Of a stretch of 64,000 bases of DNA, positions 23,334-34,849 are shown one piece after another (the stretch's first letter is position 1; each line of letters starts with the position of its first letter). The translations under genes and the position numbers were made by a program. Below the pieces are notes generated by a model, which did no database searches, had not been told where the DNA came from, and saw nothing but the letters and a program-made list of their open reading frames with translations. Source of the DNA: Acinetobacter calcoaceticus (GTDB lineage: Bacteria > Pseudomonadota > Gammaproteobacteria > Pseudomonadales > Moraxellaceae); NCBI RefSeq assembly GCF_900520355.1, contig NZ_LS999521.1, positions 3,720,001-3,784,000 on the forward strand. Reading direction: 5' to 3'.

Positions 23334-24878
23334 TTAGTAAGTTTGAGTCGCTTTAAAGCTTTCAATACCTGCTTTGATTGCTGCTTCGATGTCTTTGTTG
23401 TAATCACCAGTTTCATCGATTTGTTTCATCAACGGAGCATATTCTGAGCGGAAGTAAGAGATTAACGCAGCATCAAAGTCTACGATTTTCTTAACTTCTA
23501 CGTCAGACATATAGCCTTCGTTAGATGCATAAACAGAAACAGCTTGGTCAGCAATTGAGTAAGGAGCATATTGCTTTTGCTTCATTAACTCAGTTACACG
23601 TTGACCATGTTCAAGTTGTTTACGAGTTGCTTCATCAAGGTCAGAAGCGAACTGAGCAAACGCAGCCAATTCACGGTATTGTGCTAAAGCAGTACGGATA
23701 CCACCAGACAATTTTTTGATGATCTTAGTTTGAGCAGAACCACCAACACGAGATACAGAGATACCCGCGTTCACAGCAGGACGAATACCTGCGTTGAATA
23801 ATGATGTTTCTAAGAAGATCTGACCATCAGTAATCGAAATTACGTTCGTTGGTACGAATGCAGATACGTCACCTGCTTGAGTTTCAATAATTGGCAATGC
23901 AGTTAAAGAACCAGTTTTACCAGTTACTGCGCCATTAGTGAATTTCTCAACGTAGTCAGCAGATACACGAGAAGCACGTTCAAGAAGACGTGAGTGAAGA
24001 TAGAATACGTCACCTGGATACGCTTCACGACCTGGTGGACGACGTAAAAGTAATGAAATTTGACGGTAAGCAACTGCTTGCTTAGACAAATCATCATAAA
24101 TAATAAGAGCGTCTTCACCGCGGTCACGGAAGTATTCACCCATTGTACAGCCAGAGTACGGAGCTAAGTACTGCATTGCAGCAGGATCAGCAGCCGCAGC
24201 AGCGACAACAGTTGTATACGCCATAGCGCCAGTTTCTTCTAGCTTACGTACAACGTTTGCAATTGTTGATTGTTTTTGACCAATCGCAACGTATACGCAC
24301 TTAATGCCAGAATTTTTCTGAGCGATAATCGCATCGATCGCCATCGCTGTTTTACCAGTTTGACGGTCACCAATAATCAACTCACGCTGACCACGACCTA
24401 CAGGGATCATGGTATCAACTGATTTATAACCAGTTTGAACAGGTTCGTCTACAGATTGACGCCAAATTACGCCTGGTGCTACTTTTTCAACAGCATCAGT
24501 TAATTTTGCATCAATTGGGCCTTTACCATCAATTGGGTTACCCAAAGCATCGACAACACGGCCAAGAAGTTCCGGACCAACTGGAACTTCAAGTACACGA
24601 CCTGTACAACGAGCTTTTTGACCTTCTTGAAGGCTTAAGTAATTACCTAAAACAACGGCACCCACTGAATCCTGTTCTAGGTTCAGTGCCATACCAAATA
24701 AGCCGCCGTCAAATTCGATCATTTCACCGTACATTGCATCAGCAAGACCGTGAATGCGCACAATACCGTCGGATACCATAACAATGGTACCTTCGTTTTT
24801 AGCGGTCGCGCTGGTGTCCAGATCGCTGATACGCTGTTTAATGAGCGCACTGATCTCGGATGGATTCAGTTGTTGCAT
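23334..24878 (-). CDS. atpA: ATP synthase alpha subunit
   Basis: I set the start at ATG 24878, giving 514 residues. An upstream TTG at 24893 falls inside the ribosome site GAGGAA and is not the start. This is the non-catalytic nucleotide-binding F1 subunit. The P-loop [11 protein letters not shown] lies near residue 170, and the signature [17 protein letters not shown] near 365. Length matches E. coli AtpA. It lies between atpH (46-base gap) and atpG. Confidence 0.98.
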   Translation of the reverse strand: MQQLNPSEISALIKQRISDLDTSATAKNEGTIVMVSDGIVRIHGLADAMYGEMIEFDGGLFGMALNLEQDSVGAVVLGNYLSLQEGQKARCTGRVLEVPVGPELLGRVVDALGNPIDGKGPIDAKLTDAVEKVAPGVIWRQSVDEPVQTGYKSVDTMIPVGRGQRELIIGDRQTGKTAMAIDAIIAQKNSGIKCVYVAIGQKQSTIANVVRKLEETGAMAYTTVVAAAAADPAAMQYLAPYSGCTMGEYFRDRGEDALIIYDDLSKQAVAYRQISLLLRRPPGREAYPGDVFYLHSRLLERASRVSADYVEKFTNGAVTGKTGSLTALPIIETQAGDVSAFVPTNVISITDGQIFLETSLFNAGIRPAVNAGISVSRVGGSAQTKIIKKLSGGIRTALAQYRELAAFAQFASDLDEATRKQLEHGQRVTELMKQKQYAPYSIADQAVSVYASNEGYMSDVEVKKIVDFDAALISYFRSEYAPLMKQIDETGDYNKDIEAAIKAGIESFKATQTY

Positions 24879-24924
24879 TGCGCTATTCCTCAATCTTTTA
24901 TTAGTTCAGTCTTCATCATTTGCA

Positions 24925-25461
24925 TTATGCAAGAAGACGAGTACGCATTTTTTCAAGCTTGTTAAGCGCAGAATCATCTATCACTTGATCGCCTGCACGA
25001 ATTACAACACCTGCAATAAGCTCAGGTTTAACTTCAACTGAAACAGTTACAGTACTGTTAAAACGCTTTTCTAAAGCAGATTTTAACAACTGTTCTTGGT
25101 CAGCAGTTAATGGGAAAGCCGATTCAATCACGACATCCACATTGTTGTTATTCTGTGATTTAAGCTGTTCATATTCTGCTTCAATTTCAGGTAACAACAT
25201 TAAACGATCATTATCTGCAAGAAGTGTCAAAAAGTTAGACACTGCTTGAGATTGATCTTCACCTAAAACTTTAGCAAAAAGCTTTACTTGCTCCACAGGA
25301 GTAAGTTCAGGGCGATTTAAATAAGCGGAAAATGCTTCGTCTTGCACCGCAGCACTGAGCACTTGTAACGCATTCGACCAATTGTCTGTTGCACCTTGCT
25401 CAGAAGCATAAGCAAATGCTGCTTTGGCATACGGACGTGCCAACGTCAAGAGTTCAGCCAT
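24925..25461 (-). CDS. atpH: ATP synthase delta subunit
   Basis: The 178-residue subunit joins the top of F1 to the b-subunit stator. It begins [19 protein letters not shown], the conserved N-terminal helix. A second conserved block near the C-terminus reads [21 protein letters not shown]. It is 12 bases after atpF, consistent with coupled translation. Confidence 0.97.
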   Translation of the reverse strand: MAELLTLARPYAKAAFAYASEQGATDNWSNALQVLSAAVQDEAFSAYLNRPELTPVEQVKLFAKVLGEDQSQAVSNFLTLLADNDRLMLLPEIEAEYEQLKSQNNNNVDVVIESAFPLTADQEQLLKSALEKRFNSTVTVSVEVKPELIAGVVIRAGDQVIDDSALNKLEKMRTRLLA

Positions 25462-25473
25462 GATTCGCCTCTC

Positions 25474-25944
25474 TTAAAGTTTAGCAGCCAGCTGAGACAG
25501 CATGGCATTATGAGCTTCTGCGTCAACTTGCTGGTTCAGGATTTTTTCTGCGCCAGTTACTGCCAAAGCAGCTACTTGTTGACGTAATTCTTCGCGAGCA
25601 GAATTGATTTCTTGGTCAACAGCTTCTTTAGCCTGTTGACGAATACGCTCACCTTCAGCCGCAGCCTGAGTACGCGCTTCTTCGATCAATTGTGCTGCAC
25701 GACGGTTCGCTTGTTCGATCAATTGAGCTGCTTGTGCTTTAGCTACATCAAGCTCTTGCTTTACTTGCGATTGTGCATCGGCAAGGTCAGCTTTCGCTTT
25801 TTCTGCTGCATTTAAGCCATCAGCAATTTTACGCTGACGCTCACTAATCGCATTGATTAGTGGTGGCCAAACAAACTTCATGCAGAATGCAACAAAACAT
25901 GCAAACGCAATCGCTTGACCAATCAATGTGAGGTTGATATTCAT
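25474..25944 (-). CDS. atpF: ATP synthase b subunit
   Basis: The 156-residue Fo stator subunit has one N-terminal membrane helix (about 5-26, [20 protein letters not shown]). A long Ala/Glu/Gln-rich coiled coil reaches to F1 as a dimer. Length equals that of E. coli AtpF. It lies between atpE (38-base gap) and atpH. Confidence 0.97.
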   Translation of the reverse strand: MNINLTLIGQAIAFACFVAFCMKFVWPPLINAISERQRKIADGLNAAEKAKADLADAQSQVKQELDVAKAQAAQLIEQANRRAAQLIEEARTQAAAEGERIRQQAKEAVDQEINSAREELRQQVAALAVTGAEKILNQQVDAEAHNAMLSQLAAKL

Positions 25945-25982
25945 TGCAATTCCTCAAATAGTGGATTTAGGAATTAAGATGA

Positions 25983-26261
<279 letters not shown>

Positions 26262-26312
26262 TTAAATTAAAAAAATTCAGCCCAACCATCGTTTGATAGT
26301 TAGGCAATACCA

Positions 26313-27191
<879 letters not shown>

Positions 27192-27292
27192 TCACACCTG
27201 GTCAATGTCAATTACTAAAAAGAAGGGTTACGAACATCGGCGTACTGTCGATATCTCGCCACCCTCCAAAAAATCTTCAATTCTTCTTGTTT

Positions 27293-27691
27293 TTACACCC
27301 GTTTTTGTTGACGTGACACCCAAAACGGAGCGACCCACGACATTGCCTGAACGAGAATAAAACCAAACAACAATGCTAACGGTGATAAAGGTTTAACATT
27401 GCTCAAAATCAAAATAAATCCAACGATCATGATTGCAAATTTGCCTAACATGCCCCTATACATGTTAGACAGCACTTGTTTTGATGCTCTCGCACCTGCT
27501 GCTCTGAAGGATTGCCACGAGAAATAACTCATAGCAAGCCAACAAACCAGTGCACCAAGTGCCGCACTTAATGCTGCTGTCATGTCTTTTATGCTCCACG
27601 CCACGAGGGCGGAAACAGGGATCATACATGCTTGTAAGAAGACCAAAGCTTTTGCTAATCGTCGGTCAATCAAGCGACTAGTTCGGCTCAT
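27293..27691 (-). CDS. atpI: ATP synthase protein I
   Basis: This is a 132-residue protein with about four hydrophobic segments, the AtpI pattern. AtpI is not essential and is thought to help assemble the c-ring. It begins with a basic segment (MSRTSRLIDRRLAKALVFL) and is the first gene of the atp operon, 65 bases downstream of the promoter's -10 box. Confidence 0.92.
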   Translation of the reverse strand: MSRTSRLIDRRLAKALVFLQACMIPVSALVAWSIKDMTAALSAALGALVCWLAMSYFSWQSFRAAGARASKQVLSNMYRGMLGKFAIMIVGFILILSNVKPLSPLALLFGFILVQAMSWVAPFWVSRQQKRV

Positions 27692-27755
27692 TATTTATCC
27701 ACTCACAGCATAGATGCTTGACAAGTTTAGCTGATGATCGCTTTTAATCGCAGGC

Positions 27756-27784
27756 ATTATAGAGTTACACCCCTGAACATGCAA
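27756..27784 (-). promoter_or_regulatory. atp operon promoter
   Basis: On the minus strand a TTGCAT -35 box (27779-27784) and a perfect TATAAT -10 box (27756-27761) are separated by 17 bases, upstream of atpI. This is a near-consensus sigma-70 promoter. Confidence 0.75.
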
Positions 27785-27790
27785 TCTTTT

Positions 27791-27812
27791 CCCGACTTTA
27801 GTCGGGGTTTTT
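27791..27812 (+). terminator. Hairpin between znuA and the atp promoter
   Basis: CCCGACT pairs with AGTCGGG around a TT loop, followed by GTTTTT on the plus strand. No plus-strand gene precedes it, so it may stop stray plus-strand transcription or mark the znuA 3' end. Only the plus-strand side has a T run. Confidence 0.45.
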
Positions 27813-27861
27813 CATGACAGGTGGTGCTGACGCTACAGTCAGCCTTTGTTTAATTTTTATC

Positions 27862-28701
27862 TTACTTTTGCGTATTTAATACACATTTATCTGTTTTTAT
27901 AGCCAGTTTCTTCCATGCAGTGACGAAATCATCGTCATTATTCATGCTCTCGTCTACTGCTTGAAAAGTAATGTTACCTAATTTTTGATACTGACTTTTA
28001 GTGGTAAAACTTTCCGCCAATAAACACATCTGTTTTTTTGGTCGATTATCATTAAGATACTTAATTTGAGCCGCTGTGGGTGCAACATGAGGATCATCTG
28101 TCAAAGCGCCTGCAAACTTTAAATTTAAAGAGCGTTCTAAATATTGATAGGCATCATGATATGACCAATATGGCTTACCATTACTTGTACTGTCATAAAC
28201 TTGCGCAGCCTGAAACATTTTACGGGCAAAGATATTGGCATTATTCCAATATTTAGCTTTATTTTCAGGATGCTGCTGAGAACGTAAAGCTGCAATAAAG
28301 AAACCGATTCGAACTGCGTTGTTTGGTTCTAACCACACATGAGTGTCTACTGTATTAGGTAAAGCCACACCGCGTGTACTACGCAGGGGTAAAATTGAAA
28401 CTATGCCACTATCTAATAAGGCAATCGCTTTCTTATTATTACCTAACAATTTATTTAGAGGTGCTTCATGAGCCTTACCCAACCAGATCACTAAAGATGC
28501 ATCATTAATTGCTTTACGGTGAGCTGGAGTTAACTGTACGTCATGACCTGTCTGACCTTTAAGTAAAAGCTGAGGTTCTTCAACACCCTGAGTGACTTCT
28601 TTTGCAATCAGATAAATCGGGTGTGTAGAAACCACCAACCCCTGACTCCACCCTAACGTACTCAAAAGAGAGAACATACTGAAAACAAAAAAACGGAACA
28701 T
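27862..28701 (-). CDS. znuA: Zinc ABC transporter substrate-binding protein
   Basis: At 279 residues it has an N-terminal signal peptide (cleavage near 19, TLGWSQG). It is the periplasmic zinc-binding component of ZnuABC. Conserved zinc-site segments include GHDVQLTP (His ligand) and VDTHVWLEPNNA (His ligand), and DPHVAPT follows. The long His-rich loop of many ZnuA proteins is absent. It is divergent from zur-znuC-znuB across a perfect Zur-type palindrome, so it should be induced in zinc starvation. Confidence 0.93.
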   Translation of the reverse strand: MFRFFVFSMFSLLSTLGWSQGLVVSTHPIYLIAKEVTQGVEEPQLLLKGQTGHDVQLTPAHRKAINDASLVIWLGKAHEAPLNKLLGNNKKAIALLDSGIVSILPLRSTRGVALPNTVDTHVWLEPNNAVRIGFFIAALRSQQHPENKAKYWNNANIFARKMFQAAQVYDSTSNGKPYWSYHDAYQYLERSLNLKFAGALTDDPHVAPTAAQIKYLNDNRPKKQMCLLAESFTTKSQYQKLGNITFQAVDESMNNDDDFVTAWKKLAIKTDKCVLNTQK

Positions 28702-28733
28702 GACAGACCATCAATTTAAATTAGCTCGAAGCA

Positions 28734-28748
28734 TGTTATAATATAACA
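28734..28748. promoter_or_regulatory. Zur box between znuA and zur
   Basis: TGTTATAATATAACA is a perfect 7-1-7 palindrome, matching the core of known Zur operators (GTTATA-N-TATAAC). It also contains a TATAAT -10 element on the plus strand, so Zur binding would block RNA polymerase directly. It lies 32 bases from znuA and 80 from zur. Confidence 0.85.
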
Positions 28749-28828
28749 AAGTTACAAAAATACCTAAGATTAATCGAATGAAGCATCGCTTCATGCTAAT
28801 ATTCCGTTAAAAATTCGAGGTTATTTCT

Positions 28829-29326
28829 ATGAGTTCCTGCTCGCATGAACATCATGATTCTTTGCATGGTGTGCATGATCACCATAATGTCGCAAACCGT
28901 TTAGCTGAAGCAGAAAATTTATGTTCTGCGACTGGCGCACGACTTACGCCTTTGCGCAAAGAAGTTTTGGAACTCATTTTAAATGCTTCGGGCCCAATGG
29001 GCGCATATGACTTACTTGCACGCATAAAAAGTCAAACTGATCGCCCAGCTGCTCCTCCAACTGTATATCGAACTTTAGATTTTTTATTAGAAAAAGGTTT
29101 GATCCATCGCCTAACTTCTATTAATGCCTATATTCCCTGTTGCCACCCTCGTGAAGGTCATCAAGCAGCATTCTTGATTTGTACCGAATGCCACATGGTT
29201 AAAGAAGCCTCTTCTCAAGGTTTAACTCACCAGCTTGATCAACTTGCAGCGTCAGATGAGTTCGTAGCTCAACACAGCATTATTGAAATTTCGGGGAAAT
29301 GCCAACAGTGCCGCACAACTCCTTAA
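28829..29326 (+). CDS. zur: Zinc uptake regulator Zur (Fur family)
   Basis: This 165-residue repressor of zinc uptake genes has an unusually His-rich N-terminus (SCSHEHHD, HDHHN in the first 22 residues). A Fur winged helix follows, with APPTVYRTLDFLLEKGLIHR. The C-terminal half has zinc ligands in CCHPREGH, CTECH and CQQC. It is divergent from znuA, with the start preceded by GAGGTT. It overlaps znuC by 28 bases, so zur, znuC and znuB form one transcript. Confidence 0.94.
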   Translation: MSSCSHEHHDSLHGVHDHHNVANRLAEAENLCSATGARLTPLRKEVLELILNASGPMGAYDLLARIKSQTDRPAAPPTVYRTLDFLLEKGLIHRLTSINAYIPCCHPREGHQAAFLICTECHMVKEASSQGLTHQLDQLAASDEFVAQHSIIEISGKCQQCRTTP

Positions 29327-30087
29327 ATCCCGTATTAATTCAGCTTGAGCAGGTTTCTGTTCATCGCGATGATCGGGAGATTTTAAAAAAAGTTGATTTT
29401 TCTCTACATCAAAATGAAATTGTGTCTTTGATTGGCCCGAATGGTGCAGGTAAATCAACACTGATTAAAGTTCTACTCGGGATTCTCCAGCCAAGTAGCG
29501 GTCGTATTATCAATCATAAGAAACTTAAAATGGCTTATGTGCCACAAAAGTTCAATCCTTCACATAGCTTACCTTTGCGCGTTCAAGATCTACTTGATTT
29601 AGAAAAATGCAGCCCTGCCCTGCGTCAGGAAATTATTCAAGACACCGGTATTTCCAAGTTACAACAATCAAAAGTACAGCAACTTTCCGGTGGAGAGCGC
29701 CAACGGGTACTACTAGCACGTGCACTACTTCGCCAACCAGACATTTTAGTTCTTGATGAACCGATGCAAGGCTTAGATATTCAGTCAGAAGCTGAACTTT
29801 ATGAGTATGTCCGTAGTTTACCTGAACGATATGGCTGTGCGATCTTAATTGTTTCCCATGACTTACAATGGGTGATGGAAGGAACACACCGTGTAGTATG
29901 TTTAAATAAACATATTTGCTGTAGTGGACTACCCGAGAATATTCAACAACATCCTGAATATCAGGCTATCTTTGGAACTCAACGGGTTTTCTATCAACAT
30001 CATCATGATCACTGTGCTCACGGTGATGCTGCACACCCCTGCCCTCATAATGACCGCCCTCACATCCACCCAGAACCGGAAGCTTAA
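29299..30087 (+). CDS. znuC: Zinc ABC transporter ATPase
   Basis: The 262-residue cytoplasmic ATPase energises zinc import. Walker A is GPNGAGKST (about 47-55), the signature is LSGGERQR, Walker B is ILVLDEP and the H-loop is VSHD. The C-terminal tail is rich in His (YQHHHDHCAHGD and more), as in other ZnuC proteins, and probably binds zinc. The start lies inside zur, with GGGGAA just upstream, so translation is coupled. Confidence 0.95.
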   Translation: MPTVPHNSLNPVLIQLEQVSVHRDDREILKKVDFSLHQNEIVSLIGPNGAGKSTLIKVLLGILQPSSGRIINHKKLKMAYVPQKFNPSHSLPLRVQDLLDLEKCSPALRQEIIQDTGISKLQQSKVQQLSGGERQRVLLARALLRQPDILVLDEPMQGLDIQSEAELYEYVRSLPERYGCAILIVSHDLQWVMEGTHRVVCLNKHICCSGLPENIQQHPEYQAIFGTQRVFYQHHHDHCAHGDAAHPCPHNDRPHIHPEPEA

Positions 30088-30090
30088 GCC

Positions 30091-30900
30091 ATGATGGAAT
30101 GGTTACAATTATTGTTGCCCGCATGGATTATGGGAACCTTGCTGGTGTTTTTGACTGCACCTCTTGGTTGTCTAATGCTTTGGAGACGAATGTCTTTTTT
30201 TGCTGACACCATGGCACACGGTACATTACTCGGGGTTGCCATTGCTGGTGCCTTAAGTCTTCCTCTTTGGCTTGGTGTTGCAGGCACTGCGGTTTTACTG
30301 GTCGCAATTTTATGGGCCCTACATGACAATCGCTTACCTAATGATGCTCTCTTAGCCTTATGTTCAGCGACATTACTCTGTAGCGGTTTACTGTTTATTC
30401 AACATGTTCCAAGTTTAAGACCAGAGCTTTTAAGTTATTTATTTGGTGATTTGCTCAGCATTGATTGGCCCGATTTACCCGTTTTCACTTTAGTTATTGC
30501 GATATCACTCGTGATTCTTTACCGCTTTTGGCAGCCGCAAATACAGTTTGCAATTGATCCTGATATTGCAATTAGTGAAGGGGTGAATGCAAACTGGCAA
30601 CGTCTTATTTTCATGCTTTTATTGGCTTTATTTACTGTTTTAGCTTTGCGCGCTGTAGGTTCTTTGCTTATGGGTGCATTACTGGTAATACCTGCTTTAA
30701 GCGCCCGCTTACTAGCAAACTCACCAAAGCAAATGGTCATTTGGGCGTTTGTTTTGGCTCAAGTTGGGGTTAGTGTAGGCCTATGGTCAAGCGCAGCACT
30801 CAATATCTCTACAGGCTTGAGTATTGTTTTATGCATGGCATTAACTTTTGCCGTTATTTTTATAACTCAAAAGCTAAAAAATCAAACACAGGCGGCCTAA
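30091..30900 (+). CDS. znuB: Zinc ABC transporter permease
   Basis: The 269-residue inner-membrane permease has about eight hydrophobic helices of the ABC-3 family. Typical segments are LGCLMLWRRMSFFADTMAHG near the N-terminus and VGSLLMGALLVIPALSA. The start is 4 bases after znuC. Its stop lies one base from the stop of the convergent LysE gene, leaving no room for a terminator between them. Confidence 0.95.
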   Translation: MMEWLQLLLPAWIMGTLLVFLTAPLGCLMLWRRMSFFADTMAHGTLLGVAIAGALSLPLWLGVAGTAVLLVAILWALHDNRLPNDALLALCSATLLCSGLLFIQHVPSLRPELLSYLFGDLLSIDWPDLPVFTLVIAISLVILYRFWQPQIQFAIDPDIAISEGVNANWQRLIFMLLLALFTVLALRAVGSLLMGALLVIPALSARLLANSPKQMVIWAFVLAQVGVSVGLWSSAALNISTGLSIVLCMALTFAVIFITQKLKNQTQAA

Positions 30901-30901
30901 A

Positions 30902-31528
30902 TTAGGACGCCTGATGAACCGTACTTAATAATAAAGCCGCACAGCTAAACATCACAGCAAAACCCCGATTCAAATATTTTTGCTGTTTAGGTGAGCGAAG
31001 TAGTCTTAAAACCTTTGATGCTAGACCTGTATATCCAGCCATGACAACCAAATCAATACTAATCATAGTCACAGCCATAATCAGGTATTGTATCCATTGA
31101 GGCTTACTCAAATCTAAAAACTGCGGCAAAACAGCCAATAGAAATACAATCGCTTTGGGATTACTAATATTGACCACAAAACCATTTAGTAATAGTGCGA
31201 ATACAGATTTATCTCTTTTTTCTTGTTGAATTTCTATATCTTTTACAGGTGCTGTCCACTGTAAATAAGCGAGATATAACAAATAAATCACACCGAACCA
31301 CTTAACAAACTGAAAAGCCAAAGGTGTCGTTGCAAATAAAACGCCTACGCCCGCTGCTACAATCATAATTTGAAGTAGCAAAGCAATTTGCAAACCGATT
31401 GCATTCCAATAGCCATGCCTAAAACCATAGTTTAGACCACTCGACATTGAAGCAATTGCTCCCGCACCCGGTGAGATACTGATTACCCAACAGGCCAACA
31501 TATAAGCGAACCAAACTTGCAGAGACAT
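30902..31528 (-). CDS. LysE/RhtB-family amino acid exporter
   Basis: This is a 208-residue inner-membrane protein with about six hydrophobic segments. The family signature WVISISPGAGAIASMSSGLNYG appears near the N-terminus, and FVVNISNPKAIVFLLAVLPQF in the middle. Members export amino acids such as threonine, homoserine or lysine; the substrate is unknown. It is a single gene that converges tail to tail on znuB. Confidence 0.92.
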   Translation of the reverse strand: MSLQVWFAYMLACWVISISPGAGAIASMSSGLNYGFRHGYWNAIGLQIALLLQIMIVAAGVGVLFATTPLAFQFVKWFGVIYLLYLAYLQWTAPVKDIEIQQEKRDKSVFALLLNGFVVNISNPKAIVFLLAVLPQFLDLSKPQWIQYLIMAVTMISIDLVVMAGYTGLASKVLRLLRSPKQQKYLNRGFAVMFSCAALLLSTVHQAS

Positions 31529-31687
31529 AGCGAAAAATAGACTATAAAAGTGGAATTATACCGTTTTATAAAGCTATCTTGGTGAGAATTCAAACAATAA
31601 AATCAAGAAATAGACTACTAACAGCTCTTCGCATCAGGCACAATAATTAAAGCTCATACTAAATTATAATTGAGGAGATACCTTCCA

Positions 31688-32608
31688 ATGACTGCTCAAT
31701 CTGTCATTTTGCCGTTGCCATCAGATCATGCACGTTTTATTGTTCTTCGTTTAAAAGACTTATCAATTGATGAATTAAAAAAACAAATTGAAGCTTTATT
31801 TGAAGCACGTGATCGCCTCATCACTCAGCACTCTGATGCCCAAATTAAAACAGCAGTCGCTTTTGGTCCCGAACTATGGAAACAGCTCTATTCGCAAACT
31901 CCTGTAGGTTTTAAGCAGCTTGAACCAGAACAAGGTGCATTCAATATGCCAGCTGTGCCAGCAGATGTACTCATTCATATTGCCAGCATGCGTTCTGATA
32001 TTTGTTTTGCATTAAGCCAAGCATTTTTTGAAGGTATTAAAGATAAAGTCGAAGTTCTGGATGAGCGTGTTTGCTTCCGCTATTTCGATGGTCGAGATAT
32101 TACAGGTTTTATAGACGGTACGGAAAATCCTCAATTTCCAGACGACCGAGCTGAAACAGCACTCTTACCAGAAAGCACTGGGATATTTGCTGATGGTAGT
32201 TTTATATTTGCGCAGCGCTATGCCCATGATTTAGAAAAATGGAAAAAATTGAAAGTTGATGCGCAAGAAAATGTTATGGGCCGCACCAAACTCGAATCTA
32301 TTGAATTAGATGATGACGTTAAACCAGAAAACGCCCATGTTGCCCGTACTGTTGTCGAAGATGATGAAGGCGAAGAAATGGAAATCTTACGCCATAGCCT
32401 GCCTTATGGAGATGGTCGAGGTGATCAGGGCTTATTTTTCATTGCCTATACTAAAGACCTCACCATTATTGATGCCATGTTAAAGCGCATGTTCGGCACA
32501 AGTGGAGATGGTATTCACGACCGCTTATTGCACTTTGTGACACCACTTGATGGCGCTTATTATTTTGCACCTAGTGAAGAGTTGCTAGAAGAAATTTTAG
32601 AGAACTAA
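31688..32608 (+). CDS. Dyp-type haem peroxidase, YfeX-like
   Basis: I set the start at ATG 31688 (306 residues), preceded by GAGGAG; the TTG at 31670 lies in that ribosome site. The Dyp signature GFIDGTENP contains the catalytic Asp. The haem-ligand His lies in ENAHVART, and the distal Arg is in ILRHSLPYGDGRGDQGLFF. Length matches the P-type family including E. coli YfeX. It lacks a signal peptide, so it is cytoplasmic. Physiological substrates of this group are uncertain (porphyrinogen oxidation has been proposed). Confidence 0.93.
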   Translation: MTAQSVILPLPSDHARFIVLRLKDLSIDELKKQIEALFEARDRLITQHSDAQIKTAVAFGPELWKQLYSQTPVGFKQLEPEQGAFNMPAVPADVLIHIASMRSDICFALSQAFFEGIKDKVEVLDERVCFRYFDGRDITGFIDGTENPQFPDDRAETALLPESTGIFADGSFIFAQRYAHDLEKWKKLKVDAQENVMGRTKLESIELDDDVKPENAHVARTVVEDDEGEEMEILRHSLPYGDGRGDQGLFFIAYTKDLTIIDAMLKRMFGTSGDGIHDRLLHFVTPLDGAYYFAPSEELLEEILEN

Positions 32609-32612
32609 AAAT

Positions 32613-32644
32613 AAAAAAAGAGGAGCTTAAGCTCCTCTTTTTTT
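32613..32644. terminator. Bidirectional terminator between dyp and malic enzyme genes
   Basis: AAAAAGAGGAGCTT pairs with AAGCTCCTCTTTTT, with A and T runs on both sides. It is placed between two converging genes. Confidence 0.85.
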
Positions 32645-32656
32645 ACACTCTCATTC

Positions 32657-34354
32657 TTAGAAAGGAATACGCTTATATTTACGATATTCTGGTTTCCAGA
32701 ACGATTGATCAATTTTTTGCTGTAGCAAATCATCACTAATCGTTACCGCTACACCGTCAGCCATAGCAGCTTTCGCAACTTCGAACGCAATAATTCTAGA
32801 AACTTGTTGAATTTCACCCAACGGTGGTAATAAATCAGCTTGTGGATCTTTAAGCAATGGAGAACAATTTGCTAAAGCACTACTTGATGCCATTAACATA
32901 TTTTCTGTAACACGCTTAGCGCCTGACGCCACTACTCCCAAGCCAATGCCCGGGAAAATGTACGAGTTATTACACTGCGAAATATTGTAAAGTTTGCCAT
33001 GATGATTCACAGGAGCAAACGGACTACCTGTTGCAATTAAGGCTTTGCCTTCAGTCCACTCCACAATATCAGCAGGCACTGCTTCAACGCGTGAAGTCGG
33101 GTTCGACAATGGCATAACAATTGGTCGTTCACAATTTGCCGCCAAAGTCCTAATGATTTCTTCTGTGAACAAACCTGGCTGTCCAGAAACACCAATTAAC
33201 ACGGTAGGCTTAGCATTTTTAACAACATCAAGTAGTGAGATTACTTCTTCGATATTGCCCCACTGATCAACTACCTCAGCTTTTTGCGCTAACTTACGTT
33301 GGAAGTCTAGCAAGTTTGGTTGATTCTCGGTGATCAAACCAAAACGGTCTACCATATAAACACGAGCACGCGCTTCTGCATCGGTTAAACCTTCAGCAAC
33401 CATTTGTGCAACAATTTGTTCTGCAATACCACAACCTGCTGAACCTGCACCCAAGAACGCAATTTTTTGATCTTTTAATTGCTTGCCCGCCGCACGGCTT
33501 GCAGCAATCAAGCTACCTACAGATACCGCTGCTGTTCCTTGAATATCATCATTAAAACAACAAATCTTATCGCGATATTTCTCTAAAAGTGGCATCGCAT
33601 TTTTTTGTGCGAAATCTTCAAACTGAATTAATGCTTTTGGCCAACGACGCTTCACGGCATCAATTACCATATCTACAAATGCGTAATATTCATCACCGCT
33701 AATACGCGGCTGACGCCACCCCATGTAAATCGGGTCATTTAACAACTGAGGATTATTGGTTCCCACATCAATTGTGATTGGCAAGGTATAGGCTGGACTA
33801 ATTCCGCCACAAGCCGTGTAAAGCGAAAGTTTTCCAATAGGAATACCCATTCCGCCAATGCCTTGGTCACCAAGACCTAAAATACGCTCACCATCTGTAA
33901 TCACGATTACTTTTACATTATTTTTATTTACGTTTTGCAAAATATCATCAATCACATCACGATCTGGATATGAAATAAAAACACCGCGATGACGACGATA
34001 GATATCAGAGAAACGCTGACATGCTTCACCCACGGTTGGGGTATAGATAATCGGCATCATTTCTTCAAGATGATTTTCGATTAAATGATAGAACAAGGTT
34101 TCGTTAGTATCTTGAATATTACGCAAATAGATATGTCGATTGATATCATCAGTGAAAGCGCAATATTGCTGATAAGAGCGCTGGCTTTGCTCTTCAATAG
34201 TTTCAATAATATGGGGGAGTAAACCGTGTAAGTTAAAGTTACTTCTTTCTTCTTCAGTGAAAGCCGAACCTTTATTTAAAAGGGGTAACTCTAAAAGTGT
34301 AAAACCTGCATATGGGATATAAAGGGGATGTTTACTTGGGTGTCCTGATATCAT
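32657..34354 (-). CDS. maeA: NAD-dependent malic enzyme
   Basis: This 565-residue enzyme oxidatively decarboxylates malate to pyruvate. The length and the opening segment [20 protein letters not shown] match E. coli MaeA (SfcA). Visible are the substrate region [11 protein letters not shown], the metal-site segment [16 protein letters not shown] with [10 protein letters not shown], and the NAD-binding [13 protein letters not shown]. It is a single gene, convergent with dyp. It belongs to cytoplasmic central carbon metabolism. Confidence 0.96.
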   Translation of the reverse strand: MISGHPSKHPLYIPYAGFTLLELPLLNKGSAFTEEERSNFNLHGLLPHIIETIEEQSQRSYQQYCAFTDDINRHIYLRNIQDTNETLFYHLIENHLEEMMPIIYTPTVGEACQRFSDIYRRHRGVFISYPDRDVIDDILQNVNKNNVKVIVITDGERILGLGDQGIGGMGIPIGKLSLYTACGGISPAYTLPITIDVGTNNPQLLNDPIYMGWRQPRISGDEYYAFVDMVIDAVKRRWPKALIQFEDFAQKNAMPLLEKYRDKICCFNDDIQGTAAVSVGSLIAASRAAGKQLKDQKIAFLGAGSAGCGIAEQIVAQMVAEGLTDAEARARVYMVDRFGLITENQPNLLDFQRKLAQKAEVVDQWGNIEEVISLLDVVKNAKPTVLIGVSGQPGLFTEEIIRTLAANCERPIVMPLSNPTSRVEAVPADIVEWTEGKALIATGSPFAPVNHHGKLYNISQCNNSYIFPGIGLGVVASGAKRVTENMLMASSSALANCSPLLKDPQADLLPPLGEIQQVSRIIAFEVAKAAMADGVAVTISDDLLQQKIDQSFWKPEYRKYKRIPF

Positions 34355-34849
34355 TGCCTATCTCATTTTCCAGCTTAGAGTAGAGAAAAACACGTTTTGT
34401 ATGGTCTCTAAAACTCTTTGTGCGTATAAGCTTAAGCCTAATTAGCTCAAAATAGGTATTTTAAACCGTGATGTTAAAATTAAAGACTATTTAGTTAAAA
34501 CATGATTAAAAATTAACAATAAATATCAACATGTTAATAATTTTATATTTTTTAAAAATCTTTTATTACCTTATGTTTAAAAGCCTAAACTATATATTTT
34601 AATACTATTAGATATTTCCACAGGAAATAATGATGGATTTACTCCCTATTTTTCTTATTAAAAATCTCCAGAAGGCTTGTATTTGTTTGTTTTTAGAATA
34701 GTGAAGCAATCTACCCTACAATATTCATTTAAGAAATAATCCTCAGTTAGTTGAACAAAAAGAATTACTGGAATATTAAATCCACTCCCCTAACTCACAG
34801 GAAATTTGCTATATTTGACGTTTTTCTGCGACATCTATTTTCGATTGAT
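34355..34849. other. Intergenic region between maeA and argS
   Basis: About 495 AT-rich bases hold no credible gene. The only clear signal is the argS promoter at 34751-34779. The divergent maeA promoter should lie near 34370-34450 but no strong match was found. Confidence 0.7.
34751..34779 (+). promoter_or_regulatory. argS promoter
   Basis: TTGAAC (34751-34756) and TATTAA (34774-34779) are separated by 17 bases, giving a leader of about 65 bases before the argS ATG. Confidence 0.5.

Noticed and set aside
34751..34849. Longer argS start at 34751
   Set aside because: The extra 33 residues overlap a promoter and are absent from typical ArgS N-termini; the ATG at 34850 gives the expected sequence.
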